Below are positions 12,898 through 37,000 of a stretch of 64,000 bases of DNA, one piece after another. This stretch comes from Cheilinus undulatus (taxonomy: Eukaryota > Chordata > Actinopteri > Labriformes > Labridae). Numbering within the stretch: the first letter of the stretch is position 1; every line of letters begins with the position of its first letter. The notes under the pieces were generated by a model. That model was not told the origin of the DNA. It worked only from the letters and a program-made list of their open reading frames with translations, and did no database searches. The stretch lies in the NCBI RefSeq assembly GCF_018320785.1, contig NC_054875.1:30633157-30697156 (forward strand), in the 5' to 3' direction. Position numbers and translations under genes: made by a program.

Positions 12898-13074
12898 TTA
12901 CAAGCTGTTTCCAAGCACTCTATCATTTTCTGTGTGTACTGCCCACAGGGAGTATCTTAACATCTGACCTCTGATCTCTGCTTTGGGCTGTCGCAGCTTG
13001 TAACTGACGTGGACCCTCTCATATCTCCTGAGCTCCACTGGGTGGTCATCGCAGCACCAGCACACAAGCCCAAT
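12898..13074 (-). CDS. Possible terminal exon of an unidentified gene
   Basis: On the minus strand an AG acceptor preceded by a T-rich tract (TCTGTATTTTCAG) opens a 58-codon segment ending in TAA. It reads IGLVCWCCDDHPVELRRYER and continues with VHVSYKLRQPKAEIRG. The composition (CxCC cluster, alternating charged and hydrophobic residues) looks protein-like and it lies outside obvious transposons. I do not recognise the family. Candidate upstream exons at about 13,880 and 13,400 have donors but no methionine in frame, so no gene model can be completed. It may be a conserved host exon or chance. Confidence 0.3.
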   Translation of the reverse strand: MGLVCWCCDDHPVELRRYERVHVSYKLRQPKAEIRGQMLRYSLWAVHTENDRVLGNSL

Positions 13075-14124
13075 CTGAAAATACAGATACTGTGGGAATC
13101 CGTTCTGGTGTAAAATCTGGGGAGAGCTAACACTTAATGATTAGGTGTGAAGCTGTGTCAAGTGTACGTGCATTACCACAAGTAGAGCTATTAGCGCAGC
13201 ACACTGCCAATCTCCTACTCCCAATATATTCTTAACTGCTCTGTCTCCTTCCAAAACTGAACTCAAACGTGTATTATCATTCTCTTGTTGGTTAGTTATG
13301 TGAAAATCAACATGGCAAATGTGCATAAGCTGCTGTGAGCCTTGCATGAGGGGAAACTTACACACTTGCAGAGGTGTAAAACTTGTCTGCAAAACAGTCA
13401 AGGAATTCTGATGCTGGTGGGAAAAGAGACAAAACAAGATATTAGTCTATTGTAATCATCTAAAAACCTTAAAACAGATTTTATTTGCACTAAATTGCAT
13501 CTGAAGTTATCTAAGGACACCTCAAATAAAATCAGGACTTAATCAGTCTTGGTGATAGTATCACACCCAACTTTAATCCATCATTGACCATGTATAATCC
13601 AACATTAATAAAGCAAATACTCCTTTGCAAAGGCAACAACTTTAAGCAGAACCAGATTCTTTTGGTGAGAAGCCATCTGAAAAAACTAGATGAGCAGAAA
13701 AAGACATACAAGGAGAGACAGAAAGAAAAAATTGATCAAGTCTGCATATTTATGGAAATACAAACACAAGCGAACAGAAAATAAACCAAAAAAAGAGTAA
13801 AATATTGCAGCAGCTGAACTAATCTGCACTGACAGCTCAGGAGCATCCTCCAACCCTGTCTAAATCTTCTCACGGTCTTACCGACAAGGCATCCGTTTTA
13901 CCAACGTCAGCAATCTCGGTGGCTCTGCCCCTCCTGCTTTCTGTCTTTGAGTGTATTTAAAAAGGTCAGAGTTCAGACCTCTCACTGGGACCTGTTTATC
14001 ACTCCAGGGGTTGTGTGACTGAAGCAGGAGGGTTGAGAGGGGAGGAGGGAGAGTTTGTTTTCAAGTGCTCACCTCAAGGAAAGCTCCCAGCCAGAGTCAG
14101 TGGCCTATGATTGAGAGGACATGG

Positions 14125-14133
14125 TATAAAAAG
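14125..14133 (+). promoter_or_regulatory. Probable renin TATA box
   Basis: TATAAAAAG lies 124 bases upstream of the renin start codon and would place transcription start near 14,155, giving a short 5' UTR of about 100 bases. A second AT-rich word (TATTTAAAAAGG near 13,953) is less well placed. Confidence 0.65.
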
Positions 14134-14256
14134 AGTCAAAGGAAGCCCACATAGTTTACAAACAGGACGATTTTATTGGGGTGGACTATTCACTAAAAGA
14201 GCTTTGATTATTGAGCTGTCAACACTGGCTTGTACTTTCTGATCTGAGAAGTCACT

Positions 14257-24144
<9,888 letters not shown>

Positions 24145-24483
24145 CAATAACTGAAACATCAGCTGTGCTGTTCTGTTTTCTCTAGTTCTCTAACTTTGCT
24201 GCTATCTTTGCATTGTCAAGCCATCACTACAGTTACTTTTTCTGATCAAAATTCATGTTTGTCAAAGATCACAAGTGCTCACTAAGAGATATCATTCTCC
24301 TGCTTTGTTTGCATTCTCTACTTTCTTGTTCTATATTTTGTTTTTGTACCAGTTGCACTGAATATTTCTAAACTTTAATTTATAAGCGTTTTAAAGCAAA
24401 TGCAATATTTCTTTGTGTGACCGCTGATTTTATCCTACAGAAAAAGTGAAAATTCAATCCTTGCACTGTATGGATAAAATGAG

Positions 24484-24489
24484 AATAAA
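24484..24489 (+). terminator. Renin polyadenylation signal
   Basis: AATAAA lies 340 bases after the renin stop codon, implying a 3' UTR of about 360 bases. Confidence 0.7.
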
Positions 24490-24509
24490 GATATCTTTAA
24501 GTGGCTTAC

Positions 24510-27390
24510 ATTTGACTAGAATTGTTTGCTTTCAAGTCTTTTGGATGCATTCTCCGACCACATGAAGATTAAGTCTGAAAAGTGAAATCAGATTGTCTGT
24601 GCAGATGTAATTGGCCACAGCACAGCAGATATTTGTCATTGTTTACCACTGTGTGTAAACATTTTTAGGTTTAGGTTAGATGGTAAAACAATTAGACACA
24701 CATCCCATGCATTGGGGTCATGTGTGCTGCAGCTGCACACTCTGACACAAGCTGTGCAGCTCTGTACAGTTATATTTAGAGAGAATTACAGTAGGAGATT
24801 TTATTGCTTAATCAAATCTCCCTTCTTCCAGACAGTGAAGCTCGTGACTTTGAGGAACCAGCCTTTTCCATTAAAGACAAATTATATAAAAAAAATACAA
24901 TAATTGCTTACTTTATTGTCCAGGAAATGATGATTTAGAGTTGAATCCTGTTTTTTGTTTTGGAATTAGAGGTTCTGGATTGGTAATCTCTTTAGGAGTA
25001 AACATGCCTCTTCAGACAGACTCTGCTGTACAAGGATGGTTGTTTCTGCTTACTTAGCAAGCAGACGATGCAGAAAGATAACAAAACAATACAAGAGAAG
25101 ATATCCATCAGATGTTGCTGTCAGATTTTTGTCTCATTTTCTCAGAATATGTCAGGGGAAAGTCCTCACATGTGCCATGATCTTGCTATGCTTCCTTGCT
25201 TTCACATCCATGAATTGTTTTGGACGGGATTTTATCTGTTGGCCATAGGCGATGAGGTGAGGGAGGGTATCTCTGAGCAGGAATTTAATCAGTATGTTCA
25301 AACCTTTGGAAAAAAAAAAAAGTCTTTCTCAATATACTCGGCTATGAGTCAACAAAAATACTCTGAGCTGGAAAGCAGCCCAAACAAGGGCCCAGACACA
25401 TTCCAAAAGAAACAGATGTAGACATTCACTAGATATTATCTATATTGTTTCTGGGAAATCTTTTTTATATACACTCTATAGCTATCTGAATGTTTTCATA
25501 GTCATGCATTCATTCTGAAACTGCCCACTATTGCTTGGTAATGCTGTAATCTATTGGCTGCATAACTTGTTCTTGTTATGCATGTTCAAAATTAATTCTA
25601 TTGATATAATTAATCAAAATCTAGAGTCAGGTTATGTTGCCAAATAAGCATTTTTTAATTAGCTTTGCAAACTTTACAATGATTGGAAAAAAAGAGGCAG
25701 CTCTCTTTCTTCTATCAAACTGCTTAGTATGAGGTTAACAGAAAAACCTGCCCTACAGAAATAATCACATTCTGAATCAATGATTTATACATCTGTATAC
25801 TCAGGCTTACTCAGTTATTCACTTTCCTGCCAAGAGCTAGGCAACAGTAGTATCACTCTCTTATCTAGTATAAAGCTGTAGCTAGTAGACAGTGGGAGTT
25901 TAGTGTTCCCAGGCTTCTTAACTCCAAAGGTCTTATTTTCCCCGGCTCAATATCCTCCTAATCTGACAAATTAGGAGATGTTTGATCCGTTTCTCTCTAG
26001 GTCAGTATGTTGAAATCACCCGCACACAGTTTAAAGCCTCCTTCAAAGATATGCTCTCAAAAAAAGGCCATTTATCATTGGTACCTCCACACTTGAACAC
26101 ATTTAACAATTCAAAAAGGCATTTGAAATGTCTAACATATCAACATCATAAGATGTTGGAAAATAATGGTCTATGACCGCAGGAAATAAAACACATCTAA
26201 AGTCCAAAACATACATGCACCGTCCGACGCAATTCCAAACAGTTGCCTTCTACTCATCTCTTGAAATGTTAAAAATACAGTAGGACTCAAGGATGGAATA
26301 CACATTTCATAACAGACAATTTTACTATGGTACAAATATAATTGGAACCATATCAAACAAAAAAAAAAAGCAATAATAAAATGAAAAACCCTTATGCAAA
26401 ACAGATGGATGGTAAATGCTGAATATGAACTGCATATTCTGCTCTCCGGATTTGGTTTGACTTTGATGTGCGATAAAAATCACAAGAATTTGACGAACTG
26501 TGCAGACAAACAAAGTGCATAAAAAGCTATGCAGCTTTATTCCCATGACTATTCTTGCTGTCTTAATGAAGCTCTTAACTGAAATCTGATCTTATTTGTT
26601 TCTAAACCCTTCAAAGAGCACATTTTTGCTAATCAAATGCTTTATTTTTCTTCGATCCATGAACCTATTAAGTTAAAACCATAAACGTGTTTGGAACTTC
26701 ATCACTTTCTGGGTTCCCCAAAAAAAAATCTATGGAAAAGAACCCTGAGCACATTTGTTGGGGCTGAAATTTAATGTGAACAGAAGTAAGTTTGATCTTT
26801 TTAGTGCAATATGGAATATTTGTCTCTCCCATCTGGCAATCAGAGGAATTGCACACAGTGAAGGATATGATGCATGCATTCCCACACTTCTGTCTGCAGT
26901 GCTTACAGAAGAAAAGTGAATAACTCATTATCCTAAGCCCTCGCCTTTGATCTGCCTTTTTTGGACCACACTTCCTCCTTTGGAGGTTTCTATTCATCTG
27001 CATGCCTGCATTTTCCTGGAAACTGGGCAGGAATCCAACACAGGATTCACCATGATTACGATTTGGTCCAGTTGCCTACTTTTGAAGTTGCAGTTATTCT
27101 GCAGACTCTCGTTTAAAAAACTCTATTTTACTCCTCAATACAAACGGTTTAAAGGACTTAGATGACAAAGATCATGAAGTCATGTAGAAGTACTTCACCT
27201 AAGCAACAAGTTACCCCTCACAAAAGCATGGTAACATAACAATGGCAGGTTTGCTGCTAAATGTTTGTTTTTCCGGGTTAATGGCAGAATTTTATAAAGG
27301 AAAAAACATATCAAGCTTTGACACCAATGGCAATTTGTGTAGTAAGAATTTGTGTTGGTCTTTAACGAAATAGGTTTACAAATGGAAAAC
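24510..27390. other. Gene-free stretch
   Basis: I find no exon with family resemblance. Open frames at 25,068-25,421 (+) and 26,668-27,003 (-) are moderately long but have no domain, no splice partner and biased composition. Confidence 0.5.
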
Positions 27391-27396
27391 TAAGGC

Positions 27397-27570
27397 AGTG
27401 GTTCCCAACATTTTTCCTCGGGGATCAAATTGTACCCAAGAAATGCTAAGTGCCACAAGATCCCAACTGAAACAAAAAGATGCTGTCAAAAATTAACATC
27501 AATTTATCATTAAATCTGGTACATGAGCCACAGTCTCTTTTTTTTTGGAATCTCTTAAGGGGAAAAAGGT
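27397..27570. repeat. hAT-type terminus-like fragment
   Basis: AAGGCAGTGGTTCCCAACAT followed by TTTTCCTCGGGGATC resembles the ends of hAT elements abundant in fish. No transposase is visible. Confidence 0.4.
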
Positions 27571-28443
27571 TTAAACTGTTGTGCTATGTGACAATTTCCA
27601 TTTTATTTTTACCAAAGTCAACAATGTGCAGTTTCTACACAGCTGTGCCACTCCTTTAGAACAATGTGTTTTTTCATACATATAAAGTTTGCACATGTAC
27701 CAGCTATAGTGAGCTAGTCCAGCTCAGCTTGTGGTGGTTGTTGTGATTCACTGGCTGAAACTCCACACTTAGACTCAGGGACTTCGTGGCACATTTCTGC
27801 TAGATGCGTTAATGCTTACTGCTGTCCCATCGTGAAATCATTAGGTGGGTTCTCCCTTACTATTTAATGGCACATCTTGTTTCCAGGAAACATGATGTCA
27901 TGATGCTGTCTCCTATCACCAATTTTTAAAAACATCTAAGACCTTGTGGACTCCCAGTCTCATACACTGCACATTTGATGCCATTAAAGTCTGTGAGGAC
28001 TTTAGAGTGGAGATGGGTAATGGTCCAAACTCACAATCAAGGAGTCCCTCTGTCCTCCTCTCCTGTCACTTATTCTAACTGGAGAGCGTTTCCAGTCAAA
28101 CCAGCACTCTACAACGATAACTTACTTAATAATATACTCCCCATTTTCTTTAACTTTACGGTAATGATCTGTGCTGTTTGTATTCCCGGACGTTCCGAGC
28201 AGTGAAGCAGTCACATTAGGTCTCATGCGGCTTCATGCACTTGTGGCCATGACGTCCTGTGTCTCATCACTTATACTAGTACATGAGTTGACCCGATACA
28301 TAAGCTGCAGACAATTTTGTAGTTGGAAAAAAGAAAAACAGTACAAGTGTGGCTTGTATCTGATTTCACAGTATTAGTTGTCAGCGATAAAATCCCAACA
28401 GAATAGGCACCCACACACTTGATCAAAAGAGCTTTGTTTAGAC

Positions 28444-29345
28444 CAGGGGTTCCCAAACGTTGTAGCCCGAAACCCCAAAATAACAGTGCCAGAGACCGAG
28501 GACCCCTAAGTCACTGAGGGTGATTGAAGCAAAGTTGAAACACAGCCATGCACATAAAAGAATAGTCATGTACAGACTTGCATTAAAAAGATTTTTTTAA
28601 CATTATTAACATTATTTTGATTCCAGCACAAACCTCACCAAACGACCGTTTTTATATTTTACATTTAACTAATTTAATGCAAATATTTTCCCAATAAGTT
28701 TGGAATTATATGAAAAAATGTGCTCATATTTGGAAGTCTTTTCTCTACCCCCTCCTTTTAGTCAAACATTCAGAGATGCAGATAGTGTTTCAATAACGGA
28801 CGGCTGGTCCTCTGACGATCACGGCCCATCTAAAGACCAGTGACTTTAACTCATCTTTTCCTCTGGACATACTGGGAGAAAATAATCCTGAAGTTCTATA
28901 GTCTGCGATTACTAAATGGGAGCGTGACAAGGATAATCCCAGAATTGCTATTGTCATTGCTAGCGCAGGGTAAACATTACTAAACTAGTGCATCAAGTGC
29001 TTTGCCCACACGCTTAATGTGGCCATCCAAGCTGGTCTGCATGAACCCCAGGTTAGTCGTTTACTGGGACGGTGGAATCAAGTTGCTGCGTTCTTCTAAC
29101 AGAGCTCCACAGCCACCGCTGTACATGCACTCAATGGAAAACTTCTCCACACAAGCTAATCATCGATGAAATGGAGCTGTCCACTTCAGTGGTGGAAAAG
29201 AAAACCCTGCTTTCTCCTCTAGTAAAATGAAGTCTCTCCATACCAGCCACTTCTGTTCCAAAAAGCAGAGATCATTTAACTTCAGAAGACATCGTGACTG
29301 CTGAGAGGTCTCAGCTTCTGCCTGAGAATGTAGATATGTTAATAT
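28444..29345 (+). mobile_element. hAT transposon relic with transposase fragments
   Basis: The left end CAGGGGTTCCCAAACGTTG is a typical hAT terminus. From about 28,790 the plus strand contains broken transposase pieces: DGWSSDDHGPS, then FAHTLNVAIQAGL (about 29,000-29,040), then LIIDEMELSTSV (about 29,157-29,192). These match the hAT catalytic-domain order, but several frameshifts separate them. The right terminus was not found. Confidence 0.7.
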
Positions 29346-29399
29346 TCCTTCAGAAAAACTTGTTAAATTCCAAGCCAGGAAAATAAGCTCTGCTGTTGC

Positions 29400-30850
29400 T
29401 ATAAATTAAAAGAGAATTACCTTATTTTGTGTATTGCTTCATATATTTTACTTGGGAGTTGTGCAGCTACAGCCTCAGGTGTAATGAAAAGCATTGAAAG
29501 GATAATTCCATTAAGCTTAATGTTACTAACATTTGGCCTTGTGTAACAGACATTACTCAGTAATGCTGTGGCTTATTTGTACTGTTACTCATGTTACATG
29601 TTGTATTAGTAACTGCATAACTGCCAATGTTGCACAGCACAGCAGAACCAGCTCAGCAAATGTTAAAAACTTTGTGACTATGCATAACAAATTCATCATT
29701 TAGAAGCCAAAGACTCTTGACATCTAATAACCTCTCTTGAAATCACTTTTCAGACTGGATTAGGCTTTTGGATAACTGTTGTCACTGATCAAGCATGAAA
29801 CACTATTGTAATGACTTTGAGTTTTGTAGAGGGAGCCTTTTTGTATAATTGTGCTTCCTGTTGTGTATCCGCAAAATGTTCTGTTTGTTTGTTTATCAGA
29901 TGTTTTGTATGTAAAAAGTTGGTTTGCAAAGTAACTACAGCTGTAAGATAAATGGAGTCAACAATACATGAAAAAGGCACAAATTGAAAACATTGTAGAG
30001 AAACACAGCATCCTCCAAACCAAACTAATTACAGTACTTAAGTATGTGCATAAAGAAACATCCCACTGCTGTGTAACAATAAAAGCTGCATTTTTCACAG
30101 TCAGACAGCAATAAATAATTCTGATTAAAGACTATACAACGTATAAGGTGTACAAAAAGTGTTCTTAACTCAAGGTGTGAACATCCACTTCCTGTGTTTA
30201 TAGCTTCCAGGTGAAATGTGTTAATCTGTTACGAAGAATTTCCCATCAAAAGTCACCCCTGTTTGTGTGTGTCTCTCCAGGGTTAGGTCAGGTCTTACAA
30301 ATAGTAGCAGGCGACACGCCCGCTGTCCCAAAAAAACCCCGACTTTCTTTTGGTGCAACGTGCCGTTGAAACAAGAAAAAAAAAAAAGTTTAAGATTCCT
30401 TGAGCAGCATGGAACATCTGCTGTCTCGGACGACCTCTGGGGACCCCCACAGTGATGTGCAGATCCTCTCTCTAAGCGTTGACTGCGTCTTATTTTTCTT
30501 GCCCGGTGGGTCCACTTAATCACAGGATTTATTCTCCAGAGGAAAACAAGGGTACACTGCCCCTGATCGACATTGTTATTCCTAGACTTCATGCATAGAG
30601 CAGTGTTTAAATGCTTTTTTTTCCAGAGATATAGAGTTTCAAGAACAAGAGCAGATGTTTTCTAAATGCACTTCAAGCTCCCACACCTTTTTTAAAAGCC
30701 CTTTTTTAAGTAATTCCCAAAGAGGGCTCTTATCCCTCTCATTGAACCAAGAGAATAAAAGGTTTCAAGTCAATCTGCAACTTTAAAAGAGCTTGTCAAA
30801 AAACATCTGCTGCAACGCAGGATGCTGTGAGATGTCATACAGAAGAGAGG
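29400..30850. other. Gene-free stretch upstream of csf1
   Basis: No supported exon is visible. The minus-strand frame at 30,221-30,592 overlaps a GC-richer patch but lacks splice signals and homology. Promoter or enhancer sequence for csf1 may lie at the right end. Confidence 0.45.
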
Positions 30851-30858
30851 TGGGAGGT

Positions 30859-30867
30859 CTTTAAAAA
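30859..30867 (+). promoter_or_regulatory. Possible csf1 TATA-like box
   Basis: CTTTAAAAAGG lies about 230 bases upstream of the csf1 start codon. It would give a 5' UTR of roughly 200 bases, plausible for this gene, but no initiator was verified. Confidence 0.35.
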
Positions 30868-31092
30868 GGGCCGTCTGTCAGCTGAAACAGTTAGTCTGCT
30901 TTTGAACTCACTCTGTGCAGAAGGAGCACGTCAGGCAATGCACTGAAGAACAGCGCCACATGACGAAGTGGCATTTTCACTTTACAGCAAATTCCTTTCC
31001 TTGGAGTGGAACTGAATAAATGACAAGGATCTCTTTGCTTCAATGTATGTGACAGAGGAGTCTGGTGTTTTCCATTGTCAAACACGTACCAG

Positions 31093-34000
31093 ATGACCAT
31101 CCTTGTGTCAACGCTGATTCAGAGCAAAGCTAAGGTAGGTGAGAACTTATTTACAATCACTGCAGAGAAAACAAATGCACCAAAGATGACCTGGGCATTG
31201 CAATGCTGGAAAAGATCTGTGCATGCTTTTGTTTGTCTGTAGATAAAGTTTTTCTCGCTTGATTGAGGAGATTGATGACCTACATACAGATATCATAGAC
31301 GGCATGAAGAAAAACAATCATGTGACAGGTGACATTTGCATCATGTGCTCCTGCATTTGCCACATGCCAGTCACATTAATAGTTTTATTCAATTACATTA
31401 ATTTCATTATGTTTCATCATCAATCATCCAGTAGGCCTCCAATGGCAGGCAGAGGCTGGCATGATAATCTCTTAGCTCACACGAGGCATCTTGTTTCACT
31501 TTGCAGCTCACTTCTGTTGCCATCTTTGCTGCTTCAAATCAAACATCGCTGGATTGTTACTTTTTTTTTATCTGATTTTATTGTTAAATCCATTAGGTCA
31601 CATGATATTTTTCACTCTCCTTCAGGTCCTGGAAATAAATTTGCATGCATATTTTTGCCAAGCTCAGATTTATGAGGGATCACAAGACATGATCTTTAGA
31701 GGAAACAGAAAGAGTAAAACTTCACAAGTCAGTTTTAGATTAGGAACAGACAACAAATAATGGAGGGGGATACATGTTGTCTCTTGTGGTTTTTTAAGAA
31801 TTGTCTTTTGTGTCTTAATATATCTCAGAAGTCAAGAAAGGAACATATAAATCATGATTTATTGTTAAAGTTCAGGCTTTCTCTGGCATCTTTCATGACT
31901 TTTGGAATAGCAGGGGTCAAGTGACTCAAAGGGATGATTATCATGGAAGGTCAGACAGGCCAGACATTTTCCCTGCAGTGTGAAAAACACATGCTTGTAT
32001 CCCATCTTTTAATCTTCAGTGGAAGTCCATCTGGGGTCCATTTTACTGTAAGAGTTGCCAAAAGGTGTTTGGTAGCAGACATCATTCAAGTCAGAGCACA
32101 ATGCTGTCCACAGCCATGCTTTTTTATGTTAAAGGGCACTATTTGACCACAACTGGAACTAATCTCACATCAGCTTAGGTTCCTTTGAGGTCAAGCATGG
32201 TTAAGCGACCGCTACTGGAAGAGACGCGCGCAGGGGGAAAAAAAAAAAAAGAAACCCTGATACTTGAGACAAGACGCAGAGCTGTCATAAATAACAAACA
32301 TAACGTGCAGAGGTAAAGGAAAGTTGCTGTTATCTTTGCAAGCAAGCAAGTTTTCTTAACACTGACTTTATGTAAACATTGTGAGGAACATTATGTACTG
32401 AAAAGCTGGAAATACTCAAATACATATACTGTCAAAGTGGTTTTGGCTCAATGACGAGGAAATTCCACTCAAGTTTGCTTTGAACTTTGTTTTCCCTGTA
32501 AAATGATTTAAAAGAGAACTCTCATGATGACGACTGTGGAGGGGAAAGTGAATAAGAGAGCGACTGAAGTGCATTCATCTTGAAATGGTTAAGGTTTAAG
32601 ATGCCATAGTTGCCACTAATGCGTCCGTGGTTGAGCTTGATGGCTTTTCTATTTTAGAATATTTGTCTGCTTGAGCTTTCCTGCTGAATAAAAGTCCGCT
32701 GTGTATCTCTGAGCTGAGGGATTTAAAGATAATACATGGTTGTATCAGTTGCAGGTAAAGTGTCTGTGTATGCTTATGTTCCTGAGCTTCCCTCTGACAA
32801 TGGCTGAGGTCCCTGGTCCATGCAGACACTCCATCACAAGAGAGCACCTGCTGACAGTCAGACATCTGGTAGGTGTTGAAACATTTAAGACAGAAAGCTG
32901 TCTGGTTTAGGAAAAGATGCATCGGTCATGGGATGAAGTCTTCCTTTTGTTGCCTGTGCAGATGGATAACCAGTTAAGAAGCGGGTGCTCCATCACCTAC
33001 ACGTTCACAGAGCGGAGGAGTTTGGTAAGGTAACATTTCTTTTATGGGGTTGTTTCCTCCTAAAGCTTTTGATTAAAACTTTCCATTAACTGTACCACGT
33101 CTAGTTTATGACCCCATACTCTGACTTCCCGCAGAGCAAATGTTGCTTTGTTAAAGCTGCTTTACCATGGATCCTCGAGCTCCTTACCACCCACTTCAAA
33201 TATAGCAGAGGTTCAGTCAATGACGGCTATGTTCAGTCCCTGAGAGCGCTCATCCTGAACATCTACTCTCAGAAATGTGTCCCTCAAATAAATGAGGAGG
33301 TGGAGGTGAGTCTGGGCTTCTAATCTGTGATTCTAAAGTTGGTTTTCTCAGGTACAAGGGGTCTTAAAAGTCTATAATGTGAAACAAAGAGAAGAAATAT
33401 GTGATGAAAGGAACTGCCAAGGATGAAAAGATAAATCTGCAAAACAAGTATGGTATTCTCTCGGAATCTGCTGCAGGATAAGCCAGAGAGTTTTGAGATG
33501 CTGTACAGAGGGTCTCCGTCAGAGGCGCTGCAGAAGGCTTCAGAGGTGCTGTCAGCTTACTGGGAACTAGTGACGACCAGTGATGCACCAGTCGATTGGC
33601 GCTGCCAGCATGAATACACAGAAAGCTTTGGCTCAACGACAGAGCTGTTTACAGAGTCACCCACAGATAATTTTACCGGTGGGAATTTTATCTTCCGGAA
33701 ACAGTTCTGATGAATTAAACAGATGTCTTGGCCCACTGAGATTACATATCACGTGTCCTTTTCTACAGAAAGTTACGGTAGCAGCTCAGAAAAAGCCACA
33801 CACAGACGATCAGAGAAAGACCTGTACAAGCTTGGCTTCATCATCGCCTCCATCTGCGGAGGACTGCTGTTCATCCTCACTCTCTACTGTCTCATCACAC
33901 AAAAGGTACCAGCACTTCTGTGTTGTTAATTCTCAATTCACATGTGCCCTTATAAAGTCTAGCCATGCATTCCAATCATATTGCAATAAAGACTGAGGCC

Positions 34001-37000
34001 TTGGCCGCTTGGCTGTGCTCTCTAGAGAACACCCTCTCTCTGAGGGACCAGCCCTCCCTTGCTGGTAAATACTGAGCATAACAAAAGAAGGTGGAGGCTT
34101 GTGAGAGTAAAAGTGCTGTTTTGCAACAGCAAATGCACAAATGTCAAAGAATATTCAAGCTCTTTCTTCTATTTGGGATTATTGGCACTGTTTGCCATTA
34201 CTTCAGATGGGAAGAAGTATGTTTCACTTGGCAAGAGTTCATAACCCTGGGTATATGTTTTCTCTTATGTTAAAACCTTGAAATTTGAGATTTAAATGTC
34301 TTTTGCAACATGAATACAGCTGCATGTTTAATGCTGGTTTGCCATAAAAACACAAAAAAACACAGGGTTTATGTAGAAACTGTGGAACCTCGAAAAGCCA
34401 AACTTTGACATAACACCATCTGAAGTTTATTCCTGTTAAGTAAAATGCATTTTCTAGGAAGCTAAAATTCAAAAACGAGTAAATTGGATCTTGGCATTGG
34501 TTTAGCTGATTTCAGTCTTAATATAGATGGAGAAAGCTAACTGAACTTTAAATCCTTGGCACTTTTTGCAAAGGACTCAGATACGGACAGACGTGAGTAT
34601 TGGAAGAGTCCAAATGTCTGAGACAGAGGTGGAAGAAGGTGCTCACTGCTTGTGTTTAGAGCTTACTTTGTCAAATTCAATTAGCTACTTCTAATCTTTT
34701 CTCTGCAGAAGGCCTATAAAGATGGCTGCACAGTCACAGCAAATTATCTTTATTTTAGTGCCAAATAATTGCACAAGCCCTGCTTGCTCTAATGTGCATG
34801 TGACGCATGATTTTTTGGTGTTGATTAACTGCCTCAAAGAACATGCAAACCGCTCAGGCAACACTGCAGTATCACTGAGTGACACATTGTGCTTAGTTCT
34901 TCAACAAGCGTGCTGAATGGCAGGATGATTTGGATCACACAGGAGGCAGAGGATGGATTTATGTTTGCACACCAGAAGAGGAGAAAGTTTACGTCAGTGC
35001 TTTTCTGCATATTATCACATTAAAGTGTCACACAAGTGGCTTGCTAATGGTAAACAAATGGATGTATTACGAGCAGCTGCATAGGGTTAACAGGCTTGTG
35101 GTTAGCGAGGATTTTGTTAATCAGAAGCTGTTTTTCTCAAGTAAAAGTTTCAGACTTCACACATCCTAGCAGAATCACAGCAACACCTACTAACAATCTG
35201 TTGACACTATTACAACAAACTGCAGCTGGTAAAGAAGAAAGTAAGGAAAAATTTGAAGCGTGTATTTTACTGTTTCTCTTAGTTTTGGTTATCTATGAAA
35301 TAAAGACCCCTGTCAGCCTCTCAAGTAACAGCTAACCTTATCCCACTGTCATCTATAACAGATGTTAACAAGCTAATTCAGTCCGACATCTGACTGCAAA
35401 TATTTAGCAACCACAAATATCATAAAGCCTTAAATTAAAAAAAAGATGCAACATTTCAAAAACAGAGGGGTCAAAAATGAGGATTGTGTGTTACAAGCAT
35501 GAAAGTATGTATGACTGCATATCAGTTAGATAATGTTTATAAAGTATAAATGTTTATGACCATTCAATTATAAGCATTTATTCCCACTTCTACTTATAAA
35601 AACATGACTTGTTAATCATGTTATCTCCTTCTCAACATTAAATTTATGCATTTTTCAATCACATGGCCATCTGAATATCAAACATAATTTATCCCTTCAT
35701 CTATAAATCAGTGACTTTTTAATTGTAAGTTGTCATCTCCTTACCGTGCAAAGCCGATGGATTGGCCAGATTCCTTGCCTGTCATCGGAGATACATCTTG
35801 CAAATCTTCAGTCCTAAACAATATTGAGAACAGACCAGACTGTCATTTGAGGAGAATGAGGCTGTAGCTACAGGTGTGTTGCACTACAAGTCAGTAAAAA
35901 TGGCAACTGGAGTAGTGATACACTCGCCTGTCGCCACAGTATACTGGCATTTTATATCAGAACTGGCCATTTCTCTACTAAAAGAAGAGCAAGGAACCCC
36001 TCTGAAAGCTTTTCACGCAGAACATACAGTGCATTTACCAACATTTAATTTCCATTGATGAATTTCATATCAAGAGGGAGAAAAGCTGTTAAAAGTGTCC
36101 TTCCTGGTCTTAGCTGAGAGCCACTTGTATTACTATGCATGATGGGCACTTTTAACTGCTTTTCTTCTTCAGTATGTGAAATTCATCTATAGAACTAAAA
36201 CATCAGTCCACTGTGTAGTGAAAAATCCTATGGGGTACTGTTTTAATGAAGTGTGCACTCGATTCAAAACAAGAAGTATGCTGGGAAGATGAGCGCACTG
36301 AGAAGCGCTGGTCTCCACTCTTTGGGGGGACATGATTTGAACTTGCAACTGATGACTAAGAATAGCTGCTATCCATCTGGGACACCACATACCTCAGAAA
36401 GGAAGTGCCGTATTTTGCTGGTACAACGTGTATCCGGTTTTACATTTGTTTGTTTTTTAACTTAATTCATAAACAAAGTCTGGCATTATACTCATGAAAT
36501 AACAACACTGCTATTATTAAAGACAAAGCAATGTTTCATAAACAAAACAGAGAAAAAGGTCAGAGGCCCTTTTTAATAGTATTTACACAAATGGTGGCTC
36601 GTCTGAGACGTCACAACGGAAATGTGGGCTTAGCTTTCCACTCGTTTTTTCCTTTATCAAAAGTTTGTGGTCCGTTGTCGACTGGTTTGCACGTACTTTT
36701 TCACTTTGGATGACATTTAGACTGGATTTGGATAATGTTTAAAAAGCTGAATCCATTTTTCTGTCTGCATATGTGATGATATAAAAATACATAAATGAAC
36801 AGGTTCATCCTCTTGCACAACAAGCACCCAAGGCCATTTGCAGTGTTTGCATCAGTGGACTTTCAGTACATTGAAAAAATGACATTAGGCCTATTTTGTT
36901 TCCATGAAAATGACTGTGTTTACATGAACTTGAGTATCCCGGTTTGTTTTGGGTTTTTTGAGTATCCCGGTTTCTGTTTGTGCATGTAAACGTCTTCAGA

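Noticed and set aside
13141-13437. 98-codon minus-strand frame considered as an exon upstream of 12,898-13,074
   Set aside because: No donor joins it in phase to the downstream segment and it resembles no family.
25068-25421. 117-codon plus-strand frame
   Set aside because: No domain, no splice partner, and a poly-A run inside; chance frame in AT-rich DNA.
26668-27003. 111-codon minus-strand frame with several cysteines
   Set aside because: Cysteine spacing matches no family I know and there are no supporting exons.
30221-30592. 123-codon minus-strand frame upstream of csf1
   Set aside because: No homology and no splice signals; overlaps the likely csf1 upstream region.
31259-31675. 138-codon plus-strand frame just after csf1 exon 1
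   Set aside because: It lies in csf1 intron 1; splicing from 31,134 to 32,755 restores the signal anchor and excludes it.
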